From positions 360,404 through 424,403 of the forward strand of contig NZ_JAMTCF010000008.1 in NCBI RefSeq assembly GCF_024171695.1: a stretch of DNA of 64,000 nucleotides. Direction: 5' to 3'. Below are positions 17,883-25,819 of this stretch, piece by piece; position 1 is the stretch's first letter; every line of letters begins with the position of its first letter. The notes below the pieces were generated by a model that ran no database searches, was not told the DNA's origin, and worked only from the letters and a program-made list of their open reading frames with translations. This stretch comes from Actinosynnema pretiosum. Its GTDB lineage: Bacteria; Actinomycetota; Actinomycetes; Mycobacteriales; Pseudonocardiaceae. The translations under genes and the position numbers were made by a program.

Positions 17883-18595
17883 AGCAGCTCCGCCAGGTCC
17901 GCCACGACCACGTCGGCGCCGTGCGCGGCGAGCGCGTCGGCCTGGCCCGCGCGGTCCACGCCCACGACGAACCCGAACGCGCCCGCGCGCCCGGCCTGAA
18001 CCCCGGCCAGCGCGTCCTCGAACACGGCGGCCCGCGCGGGCTCGACGCCCAGCGCCTTCGCGCCCGCGAGGAACGAGTCGGGCGCGGGCTTGCCCTTGAG
18101 GCCGTCGCGCACGATCGTCACGCCGTCCACCCTGGCCTGCACGTACCTCGCCAGGTCGCTGGCCTCCAGCACCTTCTCGGCGTTCGCGGAGGAGGTGACC
18201 ACGGCGATCGCCAGACCGGCGTCGCGCGCGGCCTTCACGTAGTCGACGGAACCGGGGTAGGGGCTCACGCCCTCCTGGGCGATGACCTCCTCCAGCAGCT
18301 CGTTCTTGCGGTTGCCGACGCCGTGCACGGTGTCGGCCTCCGGCGGGTCGTCGTGGTCGCCCTCCGGCAGGACGACGCCCCTGGAGGCCAGGAACTCGCG
18401 CACCCCGTCGTAGCGGGGGCGGCCGTCGACGAACCGGACGTAGTCGGACTCGGTGAACTCGGGCTCGCCGCGCTGGGCGAGCAGCGCGTCGAACGTGCGC
18501 TTCCAGGCGCGGCGGTGCAGGACGGCGGTGCTCGTGAGCACCCCGTCCAGGTCGAACAGGCAGGCGGTGATCCCGTCGGGCAGACCCAGCGTCAT
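17879..18595 (-). CDS. Beta-phosphoglucomutase-type HAD hydrolase
   Basis: A 238-residue HAD-superfamily protein with nucleophile motif CLFDLDGVLTSTAVLH (first Asp as nucleophile, second as acid-base), a helical cap, motif II VVTSSAN, motif III LKGKPAPDSFL and motif IV VFEDALAGVQAG. The DLDGVLT start and KGKPAPD are typical of the PgmB branch fused or paired with GH65 phosphorylases in actinobacteria. It converts beta-glucose 1-phosphate to glucose 6-phosphate. It is the first gene of the two-gene operon with GH65. Confidence 0.88.
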   Translation of the reverse strand: MTLGLPDGITACLFDLDGVLTSTAVLHRRAWKRTFDALLAQRGEPEFTESDYVRFVDGRPRYDGVREFLASRGVVLPEGDHDDPPEADTVHGVGNRKNELLEEVIAQEGVSPYPGSVDYVKAARDAGLAIAVVTSSANAEKVLEASDLARYVQARVDGVTIVRDGLKGKPAPDSFLAGAKALGVEPARAAVFEDALAGVQAGRAGAFGFVVGVDRAGQADALAAHGADVVVADLAELL

Positions 18596-18694
18596 GCGCC
18601 ATGACTACCCGGTTCGGGCCACGGGTACCCCCGTGCGCACGGGTGGGCGCTCCGGGTCTCCGGCGCGCTCCCGACAGCCGAGAGGGGCTACCCC

Positions 18695-20023
18695 GTGGCC
18701 AAGCCGAAAGTGCTCGTCGTCGGGACCGGGTTCGCCGGTTTCCACGCGCTCAAGTCGCTGGAGAAGGCGCTGCCGCGCGACGCCGCCGAGCTGATCGCGG
18801 TCAACCCGACCGACTACACCCTGTACGTGCCGCTGCTGCCCGAGGTCGCGGGCGGCTCGCTCGACCCCCGGCGGGTCGCGGTGCCGCTGCGCACGAGCCT
18901 CAAGCGGACCCGGCTGGTGCTCGGCACCGCCACCGGCATCGACCCCGGGGCACGCACCTGCTCGGTCGTGGACGTGGAGGGGCGCGGGCGGGTCCTGGAG
19001 TGGGACCGGTTGATCGTCACGGCCGGGAGCGTGACCCGGATGCTGTCCGTCCCCGGCGTCGGCGAGCACGCGCTCGGGTTCAAGTCGGTGCCCGAGGCGC
19101 TGTACCTGCGCGACCACGTGCTGCGGCAGGTCGAGCTGGCCGAGCAGGCCGACGACCCCGAGGAGCGGGCGGCGCGCGCCACGTTCGTCGTGGTCGGCGC
19201 CGGGTACACCGGCACCGAGCTGGTCGCGCAGGGGCAGCGGATGACCGCCGAGGCGCTGCGGGCCCGGCGCGGGGCCCCCGGCGCGCTGCGACCGGACGAG
19301 TGCCGGTGGCTGCTGCTCGACATGGCCGACCGGGTGCTGCCGGGGCTGGACGCGCGGATGTCCGGGCCCGCGCGGAAGGTGCTGGAGTCGCGCGGGGTGG
19401 ACGTGCGGATGAGGACCAGCGTCGCCGAGGTCACCGACACCTGCGCCCGGCTCACCGACGGCTCCGAGATCCCCACCCGCACCGTCGTGTGGTGCGTCGG
19501 CGTGCGGCCGGACCCGCTGGTGGAGGCGTCCGGGCTGCCCGCCGAGCGCGGGCGGGTCGTGGTGGACACCTCGCTGGCGGTGCGCGGGCTGGACGGGGTC
19601 TACGCGGCGGGCGACGTCGCGGCCGTGCCTGACCACTACAACCCCGGCGAGCCGACGCCGATGACCGCGCAGCACGCGCAGCGGCAGGGCGCGCTCGCCG
19701 GGCGGAACGCGGCGGCGTCGCTCGGGCACGGGAAGGTCGGCCGGTACAAGCACCGCGACCTGGGGTTCGTGGTCGACCTGGCCGGGATGGACGCGGTGGC
19801 CGACCCGCTGCACGTGCCGCTGCGCGGGGTGCCCGCGAAGCTCGTGGCGCGCGGGTACCACCTGCTGGCGATGCCGGGGAACCGGGTGCGGGTGGCCGCC
19901 GAGTGGATCGCCGACCTGCTGTCCGGGCGGCAGGTGGTGCAGTTCGGGCTGGTGCCGCGCGAGGGCGTGCGGCTCTCGGACGCGGACCGGCCGGGCAACC
20001 GGGTGGTCAAGGCCGGGAGCTGA
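18695..20023 (+). CDS. NDH-2-like NAD(P)/FAD-dependent oxidoreductase
   Basis: A 442-residue two-dinucleotide-binding flavoprotein. The FAD site is KVLVVGTGFAGFHALKSLEK, the NAD site FVVVGAGYTGTELVAQGQRM, and the second FAD contact GLDGVYAAGDVAAVPDHY. The C-terminal third (LGFVVDLAGMDAVADPL, then a tail ending near QFGLVPRE) resembles the amphipathic membrane-binding region of type II NADH dehydrogenases. The likely job is NADH-to-quinone electron transfer at the membrane. The GTG start at 18695 was kept. It stands alone and is followed by a hairpin. Confidence 0.82.
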   Translation: MAKPKVLVVGTGFAGFHALKSLEKALPRDAAELIAVNPTDYTLYVPLLPEVAGGSLDPRRVAVPLRTSLKRTRLVLGTATGIDPGARTCSVVDVEGRGRVLEWDRLIVTAGSVTRMLSVPGVGEHALGFKSVPEALYLRDHVLRQVELAEQADDPEERAARATFVVVGAGYTGTELVAQGQRMTAEALRARRGAPGALRPDECRWLLLDMADRVLPGLDARMSGPARKVLESRGVDVRMRTSVAEVTDTCARLTDGSEIPTRTVVWCVGVRPDPLVEASGLPAERGRVVVDTSLAVRGLDGVYAAGDVAAVPDHYNPGEPTPMTAQHAQRQGALAGRNAAASLGHGKVGRYKHRDLGFVVDLAGMDAVADPLHVPLRGVPAKLVARGYHLLAMPGNRVRVAAEWIADLLSGRQVVQFGLVPREGVRLSDADRPGNRVVKAGS

Positions 20024-20029
20024 GCGGGT

Positions 20030-20062
20030 GCGCGGCGGGCGTCCGGCCGGGGCCCGCCGCGC
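20030..20062. terminator. Bidirectional terminator
   Basis: A perfect 11-bp stem GCGCGGCGGGC with its complement around an 11-base loop, between convergent oxidoreductase and ArsR genes. Confidence 0.7.
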
Positions 20063-20066
20063 GCTG

Positions 20067-20372
20067 TCAGGCCGGGTCCGCCGCTCCCGCGCCGGGCCGC
20101 TCGTCCCGGAACCGCTCGAACCGCGCCAGCCAGCCGTCCACCTCGCGCAGCGCCGTCCCGTCGATCTCGTAGAGGCGTTTCGCGCCTTCCGCGCGCACTC
20201 GCGCGAATCCGCTCTCCCTGAGCACCCGGAGGTGCTGGGAGACCGCGGGTTGGGAGATCCCGAACTCCGCGTTGATCACTTCCGCGAGCGATCCCGCCGC
20301 CCGCTCGCCGTCCGCGAGCAATTCCAGGATGCGTCGCCTGATCGGGTCACCAAGAACGTCGAGGGCGTGCAC
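20067..20372 (-). CDS. ArsR-family winged-helix repressor
   Basis: A 101-residue single-domain regulator. It has the ArsR N-terminal helix (HALDVLGDPIRRRILELLAD) and recognition helix (FGISQPAVSQHLRVLRESGF), with the wing VRAEGAKRLYEIDG. There are no Cys or His clusters of metal-sensing ArsR proteins, so it is probably a non-metal member of the group. I chose GTG at 20372: the longer frame to 20444 runs through a good promoter (TTGACT, 16 bases, TAAATA on the minus strand). That promoter contains the palindrome CTTATATAAG, a candidate autoregulatory operator. Confidence 0.82.
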   Translation of the reverse strand: MHALDVLGDPIRRRILELLADGERAAGSLAEVINAEFGISQPAVSQHLRVLRESGFARVRAEGAKRLYEIDGTALREVDGWLARFERFRDERPGAGAADPA

Positions 20373-20381
20373 GACCTCAGT

Positions 20382-20412
20382 ATTTAGGTCGGGGCTTATA
20401 TAAGTCAAGATT
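20382..20412 (-). promoter_or_regulatory. ArsR promoter with embedded palindrome
   Basis: The minus strand reads TTGACT and TAAATA about 16 bases apart just before the ArsR start. The spacer contains the 10-bp palindrome CTTATATAAG (20395-20404). A palindrome inside the promoter of an ArsR gene suggests autorepression. The stretch is strikingly AT-rich for this genome. Confidence 0.55.
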
Positions 20413-20500
20413 GAGTTACTGGAATTGTCGGTGGTCGGTGGCACTATCCCGAACAGGTGTTCGGATGTGGATCGGACGTGTTCGGAAGGAGCTGACGGCG

Positions 20501-21148
20501 ATGCGCGTTCACCTCGATCCCCGGCAGTGGCCCGGCCGTGTCGTACCCGAGACAGAGCACGAGATCGACACGGCCGTCGAAGCGCTGTGCCTGAGGGCGA
20601 ACTGGGCCGACGCGGACCGCGCGGGTGTGCGCGCCGTGCTGGTGCCCTGGTTCGGCGACGGCTGGTGCGTCGACGCCGTGCTGACGGCCGTCGACCGCCG
20701 CCCCGACGGCGCGCGGCAGGGCGCGCCGCGCCACCGCGACCAGGTGGCGCACGACTTCCTCCGCGCCCGGCTGCGCTCGTGGTGGCCGTCGGGGCAGCAG
20801 CGGTCGAAGCCGCCGGTGGAGGGGATGAGCCTGGGTGCGTGGTGGCGGGTCAACCGCCGCAACGCCCGGCTCAACGCCCCGCGCCGGGTGCCGCACCTGA
20901 CGGAGGAGGGCGTGCGCGCCCGCGAGGAGGCGGGGGAGCGGCTGCGCGACCGGTTCCGCGACCCGGTCGAGCGGGCCAGGGCGCGCGGGCGGCGCAACCG
21001 GGAGGCGCTGGACGCGCTGCTGGTGCCCGGCCTGGCGGTGCCGACCTTCGCGGACTCGAACCGGCTGCTGGCGGACATCCGGGTGCCCGCGCACCCGGTG
21101 TGCCAGCGGTGCGGGTGCCGGACGGTGGTGTACGAGCAAGCCGCTTGA
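20501..21148 (+). CDS. Hypothetical protein with C-terminal Cys pair motif
   Basis: A 215-residue basic protein I cannot name. The first 90 residues contain AVLVPWFGDGWCVDAVLTAV followed by DRRPDG, a pattern I associate loosely with helical DNA-related proteins of actinobacterial elements. A very basic central part follows (ARLRSWWPSG, WWRVNRRNARLNAPRR). The C-terminus has CQRCGC, possibly half of a zinc ribbon. ATG at 20501 is supported by GGAAGGAG; the frame upstream is ignored. A nucleic-acid-binding role is only an inference from the charge. Confidence 0.6.
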   Translation: MRVHLDPRQWPGRVVPETEHEIDTAVEALCLRANWADADRAGVRAVLVPWFGDGWCVDAVLTAVDRRPDGARQGAPRHRDQVAHDFLRARLRSWWPSGQQRSKPPVEGMSLGAWWRVNRRNARLNAPRRVPHLTEEGVRAREEAGERLRDRFRDPVERARARGRRNREALDALLVPGLAVPTFADSNRLLADIRVPAHPVCQRCGCRTVVYEQAA

Positions 21149-21373
21149 AGGACGGAACCGGAGGCCGCTGGGGCCTGGCCGGGCGCGGTGGAGCAGCGGT
21201 CGCGGGAGGGCGAGGGGCCCGCGGCGACGGCGCCGTCCGATCCGGGTCGGGAGCCGGTGGGCGGGCGCAGGGGCGCTCGGGGGGAGCGGGAGGCCGTTCC
21301 GGCCGGTGGCGCGGGTGGGGCGGGTGCTGGGCGGGCCGTCGGTGGGACCGGGTCGGGCGCCGACCGGTCTGGA

Positions 21374-21520
21374 GGTGCGGGCGGGCCTGGTGGTGGACGG
21401 GCCGGTGGTGCGGGTGGGCCTGGTGCGGGTGGGCCTGGTGCTGGACGGGCTGGAGGTGCGGGTGGGCCTGGTGCTGGACGGGCTGGAGGTGCGGGCGGGC
21501 CCGGTGCTGGATGGACCGGT
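21374..21520. repeat. 33-bp tandem repeat (about 4.5 units)
   Basis: Units of 33 bp begin GGTGCGGGTGGGCCTGGTGC at 21374, 21422, 21455 and 21488, with a 15-bp partial unit at 21407. The 21422 and 21455 copies are identical; the outer copies differ at a few positions. In one plus frame each unit reads GAGGPGAGRAG. Confidence 0.85.
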
Positions 21521-21654
21521 GGTGCGACGCCGGGTGGTGGGCGGTCGGGGCCGGAACCGGGCGGGCGGGTCGCCGGTCGGGACGGGAGCGCGGAGGCGGG
21601 GCGGTCCGCTCGGGGGGCGGCCGGGCCGCGTGCCGGTCGGGCCGGTGGCGCGGA

Positions 21655-21690
21655 GGGCCCTGGTGGTACCGAGGGCCCTGGTGGTACCGA
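21655..21690. repeat. 18-bp direct repeat, two copies
   Basis: GGGCCCTGGTGGTACCGA occurs twice back to back (21655-21672 and 21673-21690), a second small tandem array in the same low-complexity region. Confidence 0.8.
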
Positions 21691-21952
21691 GGGCGCGGGT
21701 GGTGCGGAGGGCTCGGGTGGTGCGGAGCGGGCGCCGAGAGGGGAGGGGTGACCAGGTGGGGGAGTCGGCCCTGTGGTCACTCCTTACGGTGAATTGGTCA
21801 CCGATGTCCTGCGTCGACGCCGGGAGCCGGTGGAACTGCGGGTGGTCGCTCGGGTACTAAGCGTCGCGGGGAGTCGCGTTGAGCCGGGTTCCCCGAGTCG
21901 GTCCACCTGGGCGCGCCGTCGGTCGCGCCCACCCGCCGTCGAGGAGTGCGCG

Positions 21953-22447
21953 GTGTTCTGGTTGTTCTTCGGCATCTGCGCCGTCGCGTTCACCGCGGGC
22001 GCCGTCCTGTGCTGGCTGCCGCTGCGGGTCACCATCCGCGACCTGAGGGCCGAGCTGCGCGCCAGGCCCGTCGTGGAGATCGACGAGGACGACTACGACG
22101 ACGACCTCGACGACTACGACGAGGACGAGATCCTCGACGCGGAGATCGACGAGGACGAGGACGACCTCCCCGCGCCGCGCCCCACGCCCGCCCGCGCGAG
22201 CGTCAACGAGGTCCCGGCCCTGCCCGCCAGGGCCCCGCGCGCGCTGGAGATGCCGGGCAACAACGAGACCACCCAGGTCATCCCGCGCCAGGTCAGGGCC
22301 AACTCCCGGACGCGGGTCTTCCACACCCCGGACTCGCCGTACTTCGACCGGATGCGCGGCGACGTGGAGTTCTCGTCCATCGCCGAGGCCGAGGAAGCGG
22401 GCTACACCCGCTGGCGCCCGAAGGCCGCCACCCGCCCGGTGCTGTGA
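21953..22447 (+). CDS. Membrane-anchored sunset-domain protein
   Basis: A 164-residue protein. Residues 2-26 are a membrane helix (FWLFFGICAVAFTAGAVLC). A very acidic Asp/Glu stretch follows (about residues 47-75, DEDDYDDDLDDYDEDE). The C-terminus HTPDSPYFDRMRGDVEF with SSIAEAEEAGYTRW matches the sunset domain known from ArfC-type channel accessory proteins of actinobacteria. It probably acts at the cytosolic or periplasmic face of the membrane; the function of the domain is poorly known. I chose GTG at 21953 with GAGGAG upstream over the longer frame from 21773, whose extra part is unlike a protein. Confidence 0.75.
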   Translation: MFWLFFGICAVAFTAGAVLCWLPLRVTIRDLRAELRARPVVEIDEDDYDDDLDDYDEDEILDAEIDEDEDDLPAPRPTPARASVNEVPALPARAPRALEMPGNNETTQVIPRQVRANSRTRVFHTPDSPYFDRMRGDVEFSSIAEAEEAGYTRWRPKAATRPVL

Positions 22448-22596
22448 CGCCTGCGCGATGACGTCAGGCTCGTGACGCAGGAGCTGGGGCGCCGGCGTCG
22501 TGGTGCCTGGGCCCCGCGATCACCGATGGCGGGTTGAGCTCTCCGATCCTCGGGCGTCCTGACCTGCGCCCGCCGATCGTCGTGCCCCCACTGACC

Positions 22597-22628
22597 CGCA
22601 CCCCGTCCCAGCGTCGTGACGGGGTGCG
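22597..22628. terminator. Bidirectional terminator
   Basis: A perfect 11-bp stem CGCACCCCGTC with its complement and a 10-base loop, about 45 bases after the WhiB stop, between convergent genes. Confidence 0.65.
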
Positions 22629-22673
22629 CCCGAGCCTGCCTCCCGGCCCGCCCGGTCGCCGCCCCGCCCCCAC

Positions 22674-22961
22674 TCAGGAGCGGCGGTGGCGGACGGCGAT
22701 CAGCTTGCGCAGCTCGCTCTCGCCCAGTCCGCCCCAGATGCCGTAGGTCTCCTCGACCTCCAGGGCGTGCTCGCGGCACTGCCTGCGCACCGGGCAGCGA
22801 CCGCAGATCTCCTTCGCGCGCGCTTCCCGGTTCTGCCTGGACGAGCCGCGCTCGTTCGGCGTGTGGAAGAACAGCGCGCTGTCCATGCCTCGGCACAGAC
22901 CTTCCAGCTGCCAGTCCCAGGACTCGGCGACGGGCACGGGCAGTCGGGACAGCTCTGGCAC
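22674..22961 (-). CDS. WhiB-family iron-sulfur regulator, WhiB3/WhiD type
   Basis: A 95-residue WhiB protein. The four cluster cysteines are in GLCRGMDSALFF (first) and CGRCPVRRQC (other three), followed by the Gly-rich turn YGIWGGLGE and a basic tail. The start ESWDWQLEGLCRGMDS closely follows WhiB3 of mycobacteria (WNWQLQGLCRGMDS) and WhiD of Streptomyces, so this is a redox-responsive [4Fe-4S] partner of the principal sigma factor controlling development or stress genes. I used GTG at 22961, with GGAAGG ten bases upstream; a start at 23009 is possible. Confidence 0.9.
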   Translation of the reverse strand: MPELSRLPVPVAESWDWQLEGLCRGMDSALFFHTPNERGSSRQNREARAKEICGRCPVRRQCREHALEVEETYGIWGGLGESELRKLIAVRHRRS

Positions 22962-23022
22962 GGTGACCACGCCTTCCACAGGAGGTGCTGGTGATGTTGT
23001 CCCGGCCAACCCTAAATTCGAT

Positions 23023-23901
23023 TCAAAATCGGTTCAAGCTGAGGATTGTGTCGATCGCCTCGTTTAGCGAGCCGACGTAGCGGGAACCGGCTGGCACGCT
23101 CCGCCAGCCCGGCCCGCCGACCAGCACGGTTCGCCCGGTTCTCACCAATTCCGCGATCGGGGTGGCTCCGGCCTGAGCTTCGGCGTGCGCCCACACCATC
23201 ACCGCTACGGGTGACAAGAGCGCCGCGGCGTCGAGCAGGGCGGTCGGGGGGACGCGCGCGCCGAGGTTCCGCGACGCGCAGCCCCGCTCGGCCAGCGCGG
23301 CGGCCAGCGCGTCCAGCGGCAGCGAGTGCTGCTCCTCCGGCGCGCACGCCAGCAGCACCGGCAACCGCTCCCGGTCGGCGGCCTGCGCGTGCATCAGGAG
23401 CGCCCGCGAGATGCTGGCCGTGGCCAGGTGCTCGACCTCGACGCCGCGCGCGTCCGCCGCCGCCCGCTCACCCGCCGCGACCAGGAACGGCACCAGCGCG
23501 CAGTCCCACGCCCGCACCACGCCGTGCCGCTGGATCAGCTCGCTCGCCAGCCGCACCATCAGCGGCGCGTCCAGCCCCGTCGCGGCCCGCGCGAACCCGC
23601 GCCGCTCGGCCGCCGTCACCTCCTCGGCGCGCTGGACCGGCTCGTCCGCGCGCTCCGGCTCACCGGCGACCGGCTCGGCCAGCGCCATCGCGGCGGCCGA
23701 CGCGGGCGCCACGCCCTGGCCGGTCAGCGCGACCATCCGGCGCAGCCTGCCCACGTCCTCGGCCGAGTAGCGCCGGTGCTTGCCCTCCTGGCGGGTGCTG
23801 GGACCGAGGCCGTAGCGGCGGTCCCAGGTGCGCAGGGTGGTGGGCGAGATGGCCAACATCCTGGCCACCGCGCCGGGACTCCACAGCACGCCGCTATCCA
23901 C
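23023..23901 (-). CDS. MerR-family regulator with B12-binding-like domain (LitR/CarH-like)
   Basis: A 292-residue regulator. Residues 5-70 are a MerR HTH (SPGAVARMLAISPTTLRTWD, then RRYSAEDVGRLRRMV). Residues 110-292 resemble the helical plus Rossmann-like cobalamin module of CarH/LitR photoreceptors. The EH of the W-x9-EH motif is present (E157, H158) and an E-x-H with the likely axial His is in PEEQHSLPL (H192). The Trp position holds Ala147, so light sensing as in CarH is doubtful. GTG at 23901 was chosen; the frame upstream is not conserved. Targets unknown. Confidence 0.78.
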   Translation of the reverse strand: MDSGVLWSPGAVARMLAISPTTLRTWDRRYGLGPSTRQEGKHRRYSAEDVGRLRRMVALTGQGVAPASAAAMALAEPVAGEPERADEPVQRAEEVTAAERRGFARAATGLDAPLMVRLASELIQRHGVVRAWDCALVPFLVAAGERAAADARGVEVEHLATASISRALLMHAQAADRERLPVLLACAPEEQHSLPLDALAAALAERGCASRNLGARVPPTALLDAAALLSPVAVMVWAHAEAQAGATPIAELVRTGRTVLVGGPGWRSVPAGSRYVGSLNEAIDTILSLNRF

Positions 23902-24463
23902 AGATCCACCGCCAGCACATCGGGTAGTGCAACGCTTCTGAAACGAAAATGGTAACGACTGGTCCGCGCACCGCCGCACCACCGCTTCAGCAGGGCGAAC
24001 GGGTTCGGCGGTTCGGGGCAGCGCGGCGGGGTCCGGTCCGGGGCGGAGGACGGCGGGACACCGGGCGGGTGGTGGGCGAGAACACGCGTTGACGGTGCGT
24101 GACGGAAGTGGGACCGAGCGTGCCTGGTCGGTGCGTAGGGCCAGCGTGCGGCGGGTGGCCCGCCCTCCCCGGTCCGGGTGAACGCGGAGCCGGAGCCGGT
24201 CTCGGCGGCTGGTTCGGTCGCCGAGGAGGTTTCCGGGGACCTCGAACGGCCGATTGTCCTGGTGGGAGCCGAAGCGCCACCCGTGCGGGAGGACGCCGCG
24301 GGCGTGGCGCGGGGAGTGGCGTCGACCTCGGTCGAGCACCGCGATGGGGTGTTCCCGGTAGCGGACCGGCTACGTTGGCTGAGCCCGTCGGGAGGTCGGA
24401 CCGGCGGGAGCTGAGCGGTCGGGGCTGCCGCGCGCGGGAGCCGGCCGGATCGGGGAGAGCGTC
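23902..24463. other. Intergenic region between divergent regulators
   Basis: About 560 bases between the MerR and STAS/ATPase genes. A 78-codon plus frame at 24178-24414 has lower third-position GC than real genes here and no recognised domain. I see no RNA gene; promoters for both neighbours must lie here but no box is convincing. Confidence 0.4.
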
Positions 24464-25198
24464 ATGACCTTCACCTACGACGTCGACCACGTCGACGGCG
24501 CCACCGTCGTGCGCCCCGAGGGCAGGCTGGACCTGTCGACCTACGTCCCGCTGCGCGACGGCCTGCTCAAGTGCGCGGTGACCGGCCCGTCCGCCGTGGT
24601 GGTGCTGCTCGGCGACGGCTTCGAGTTCGCGACCCCCGCGCTGATGTCGGTGTTCTCCACGGTGTGGACGCGGGTCGCCGAGTGGCCGGGCGTGCGGATC
24701 GTGCTGGTGGGCGAGTCGGACCCGCACCGGGCCGCGCTGGCGGGCGGCGGCGCGGGGCGGTTCGTGCCGCACTACCCGACGCTGACCGACGCGCTGGCGT
24801 CCGTCGAGCACCCCGCGCAGCCGCAGCGGGACGAGGCGCTGCTGCCGGACACGCCGGTCGGCGCGCTGATCGCCCGGCAGTTCGTGCGCGAGACCTGCGA
24901 GCGCTGGGACCTGGGCGACCGCATCGAGGACGCGGTGCTGGTCGCGACCGAGCTGGTGGAGAACGCGCTGGAGCACACCAGCTCCGCGCCGAGCCTGCGC
25001 CTGGAGCTGCGCGGCGGGCGCCTCGTGGTGGCCGTCCGCGACGGCGGCGCGACCCCGCCGAAGCCGCCGCCACCGGCGGGGCGCGGCCTGCTGCCGGGTG
25101 GGCGGGGGATGCGGATGGTGGAGTCGGTGAGCCGGGTGTGGGGGCACTCGCCGTGGCCGGGCGGCGGGAAGGTCGTGTGGGCGGTGCTGGGGCGTTGA
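24464..25198 (+). CDS. STAS domain fused to anti-sigma-type ATPase
   Basis: A 244-residue cytosolic protein. Residues 1-110 look like a STAS (anti-sigma antagonist) domain: VDGATVVRPEGRLDLSTYVP and VVVLLGDGFEFATPALMSVF. Residues 125-244 are a GHKL histidine-kinase-like ATPase of the anti-sigma type, with N-box ATELVENALEHT, G1 VAVRDGGA and G2 GGRGMRMVESV. Antagonist and kinase are usually separate proteins (SpoIIAA/SpoIIAB). The fusion suggests a self-contained switch in a partner-switching pathway, perhaps with the STAS protein at 25359. The start ATG has GGGGAGAG upstream. Confidence 0.8.
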   Translation: MTFTYDVDHVDGATVVRPEGRLDLSTYVPLRDGLLKCAVTGPSAVVVLLGDGFEFATPALMSVFSTVWTRVAEWPGVRIVLVGESDPHRAALAGGGAGRFVPHYPTLTDALASVEHPAQPQRDEALLPDTPVGALIARQFVRETCERWDLGDRIEDAVLVATELVENALEHTSSAPSLRLELRGGRLVVAVRDGGATPPKPPPPAGRGLLPGGRGMRMVESVSRVWGHSPWPGGGKVVWAVLGR

Positions 25199-25358
25199 CC
25201 GGCGCTGGGGGGCTGACCTGCGCTGGGGCGCTGACCGGTGTGCGGGGTGGTCGGCGTTGGAACGCCGATCGGGGCTGGTTGCCGGTGGCCTGCGCGGTCG
25301 GCCCCGAACCCGAGGCCCCAGAAGCCAAGGCCCCTGAACCCGAGGCCCTCGGCCCCGG

Positions 25359-25694
25359 TCAGGAAGCCTCGGACGACACCGGCGTGATCGTGAAGAACCG
25401 GTCCAGCCCGGTCAGCACCAGCGGGCGCAGCACCGGGCAGCCCGCCAGCAGTTCCAGCCGGGCCCCGCGCGCCTCGCAGGCCGCCCGCAGCTCCAGCAGC
25501 GCGTTGATCCCCGACGCGGGCAGCAGTCCCACCCCGCCCAGGTCCAGCACCATCCGCCCGCCCGCCGGGGGCAACCGGTCGAGGGCGTAGTCGCGGAACG
25601 TGGGCGCCGTGGCGATGTCCAGCTCGCCCACGACCCTGACCAGCACCGAGTCCGGCTGGCTGGTGGTCGCGGACAGCTCGACCGAATCACTCAT
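25359..25694 (-). CDS. STAS-domain anti-sigma factor antagonist
   Basis: A 111-residue single STAS domain. It has VLVRVVGELDIATAPTFRDY and the phosphorylation loop MVLDLGGVGLLPASGINALL, in which the Ser of ASGIN is the expected site. It should bind an anti-sigma kinase when dephosphorylated and free a sigma factor. It converges on the STAS-ATPase gene at 24464, so the two may belong to the same switch; no sigma factor gene of the SigB type is in the window. Confidence 0.85.
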   Translation of the reverse strand: MSDSVELSATTSQPDSVLVRVVGELDIATAPTFRDYALDRLPPAGGRMVLDLGGVGLLPASGINALLELRAACEARGARLELLAGCPVLRPLVLTGLDRFFTITPVSSEAS

Positions 25695-25763
25695 GGGGGC
25701 ACCTCGGCAACCTGATCGTGCGACTACGACGAGGCTGTTCGCTCAACCAGAGGCACACCCTAG

Positions 25764-25807
25764 GGGGTGCGGTCCGGTGATCGCCAAACGGACCGGGACC
25801 GCACCCC
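25764..25807. terminator. Hairpin downstream of NlpC/P60 gene
   Basis: GGGGTGCGGTCC (25764-25775) pairs perfectly with 25796-25807 over a 20-base loop, 12 bases past the stop of the minus-strand hydrolase. Confidence 0.55.
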
Positions 25808-25819
25808 GCGCGCCGGGGC

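Larger units (their letters stand above)
21149..21952. other. Low-complexity GC-rich intergenic region
   Basis: About 800 bases dominated by GGT/GCG/GGG triplets. All three plus frames and an antisense frame stay open through the repeats, giving Gly-Ala-Pro-rich, Trp-Cys-rich or Pro-rich translations. None has a recognisable domain, so I call no gene. The 3' end (21732-21952) leads into the sunset-domain gene. Confidence 0.5.

Noticed and set aside
21188..21751. Collagen-like Gly-Ala-rich frame
   Set aside because: Encoded only by tandem repeats, with no upstream ribosome site and equally open alternative frames.
24178..24414. 78-codon frame with acidic product
   Set aside because: Third-position GC is clearly lower than in neighbouring genes and no homologue is known to me.
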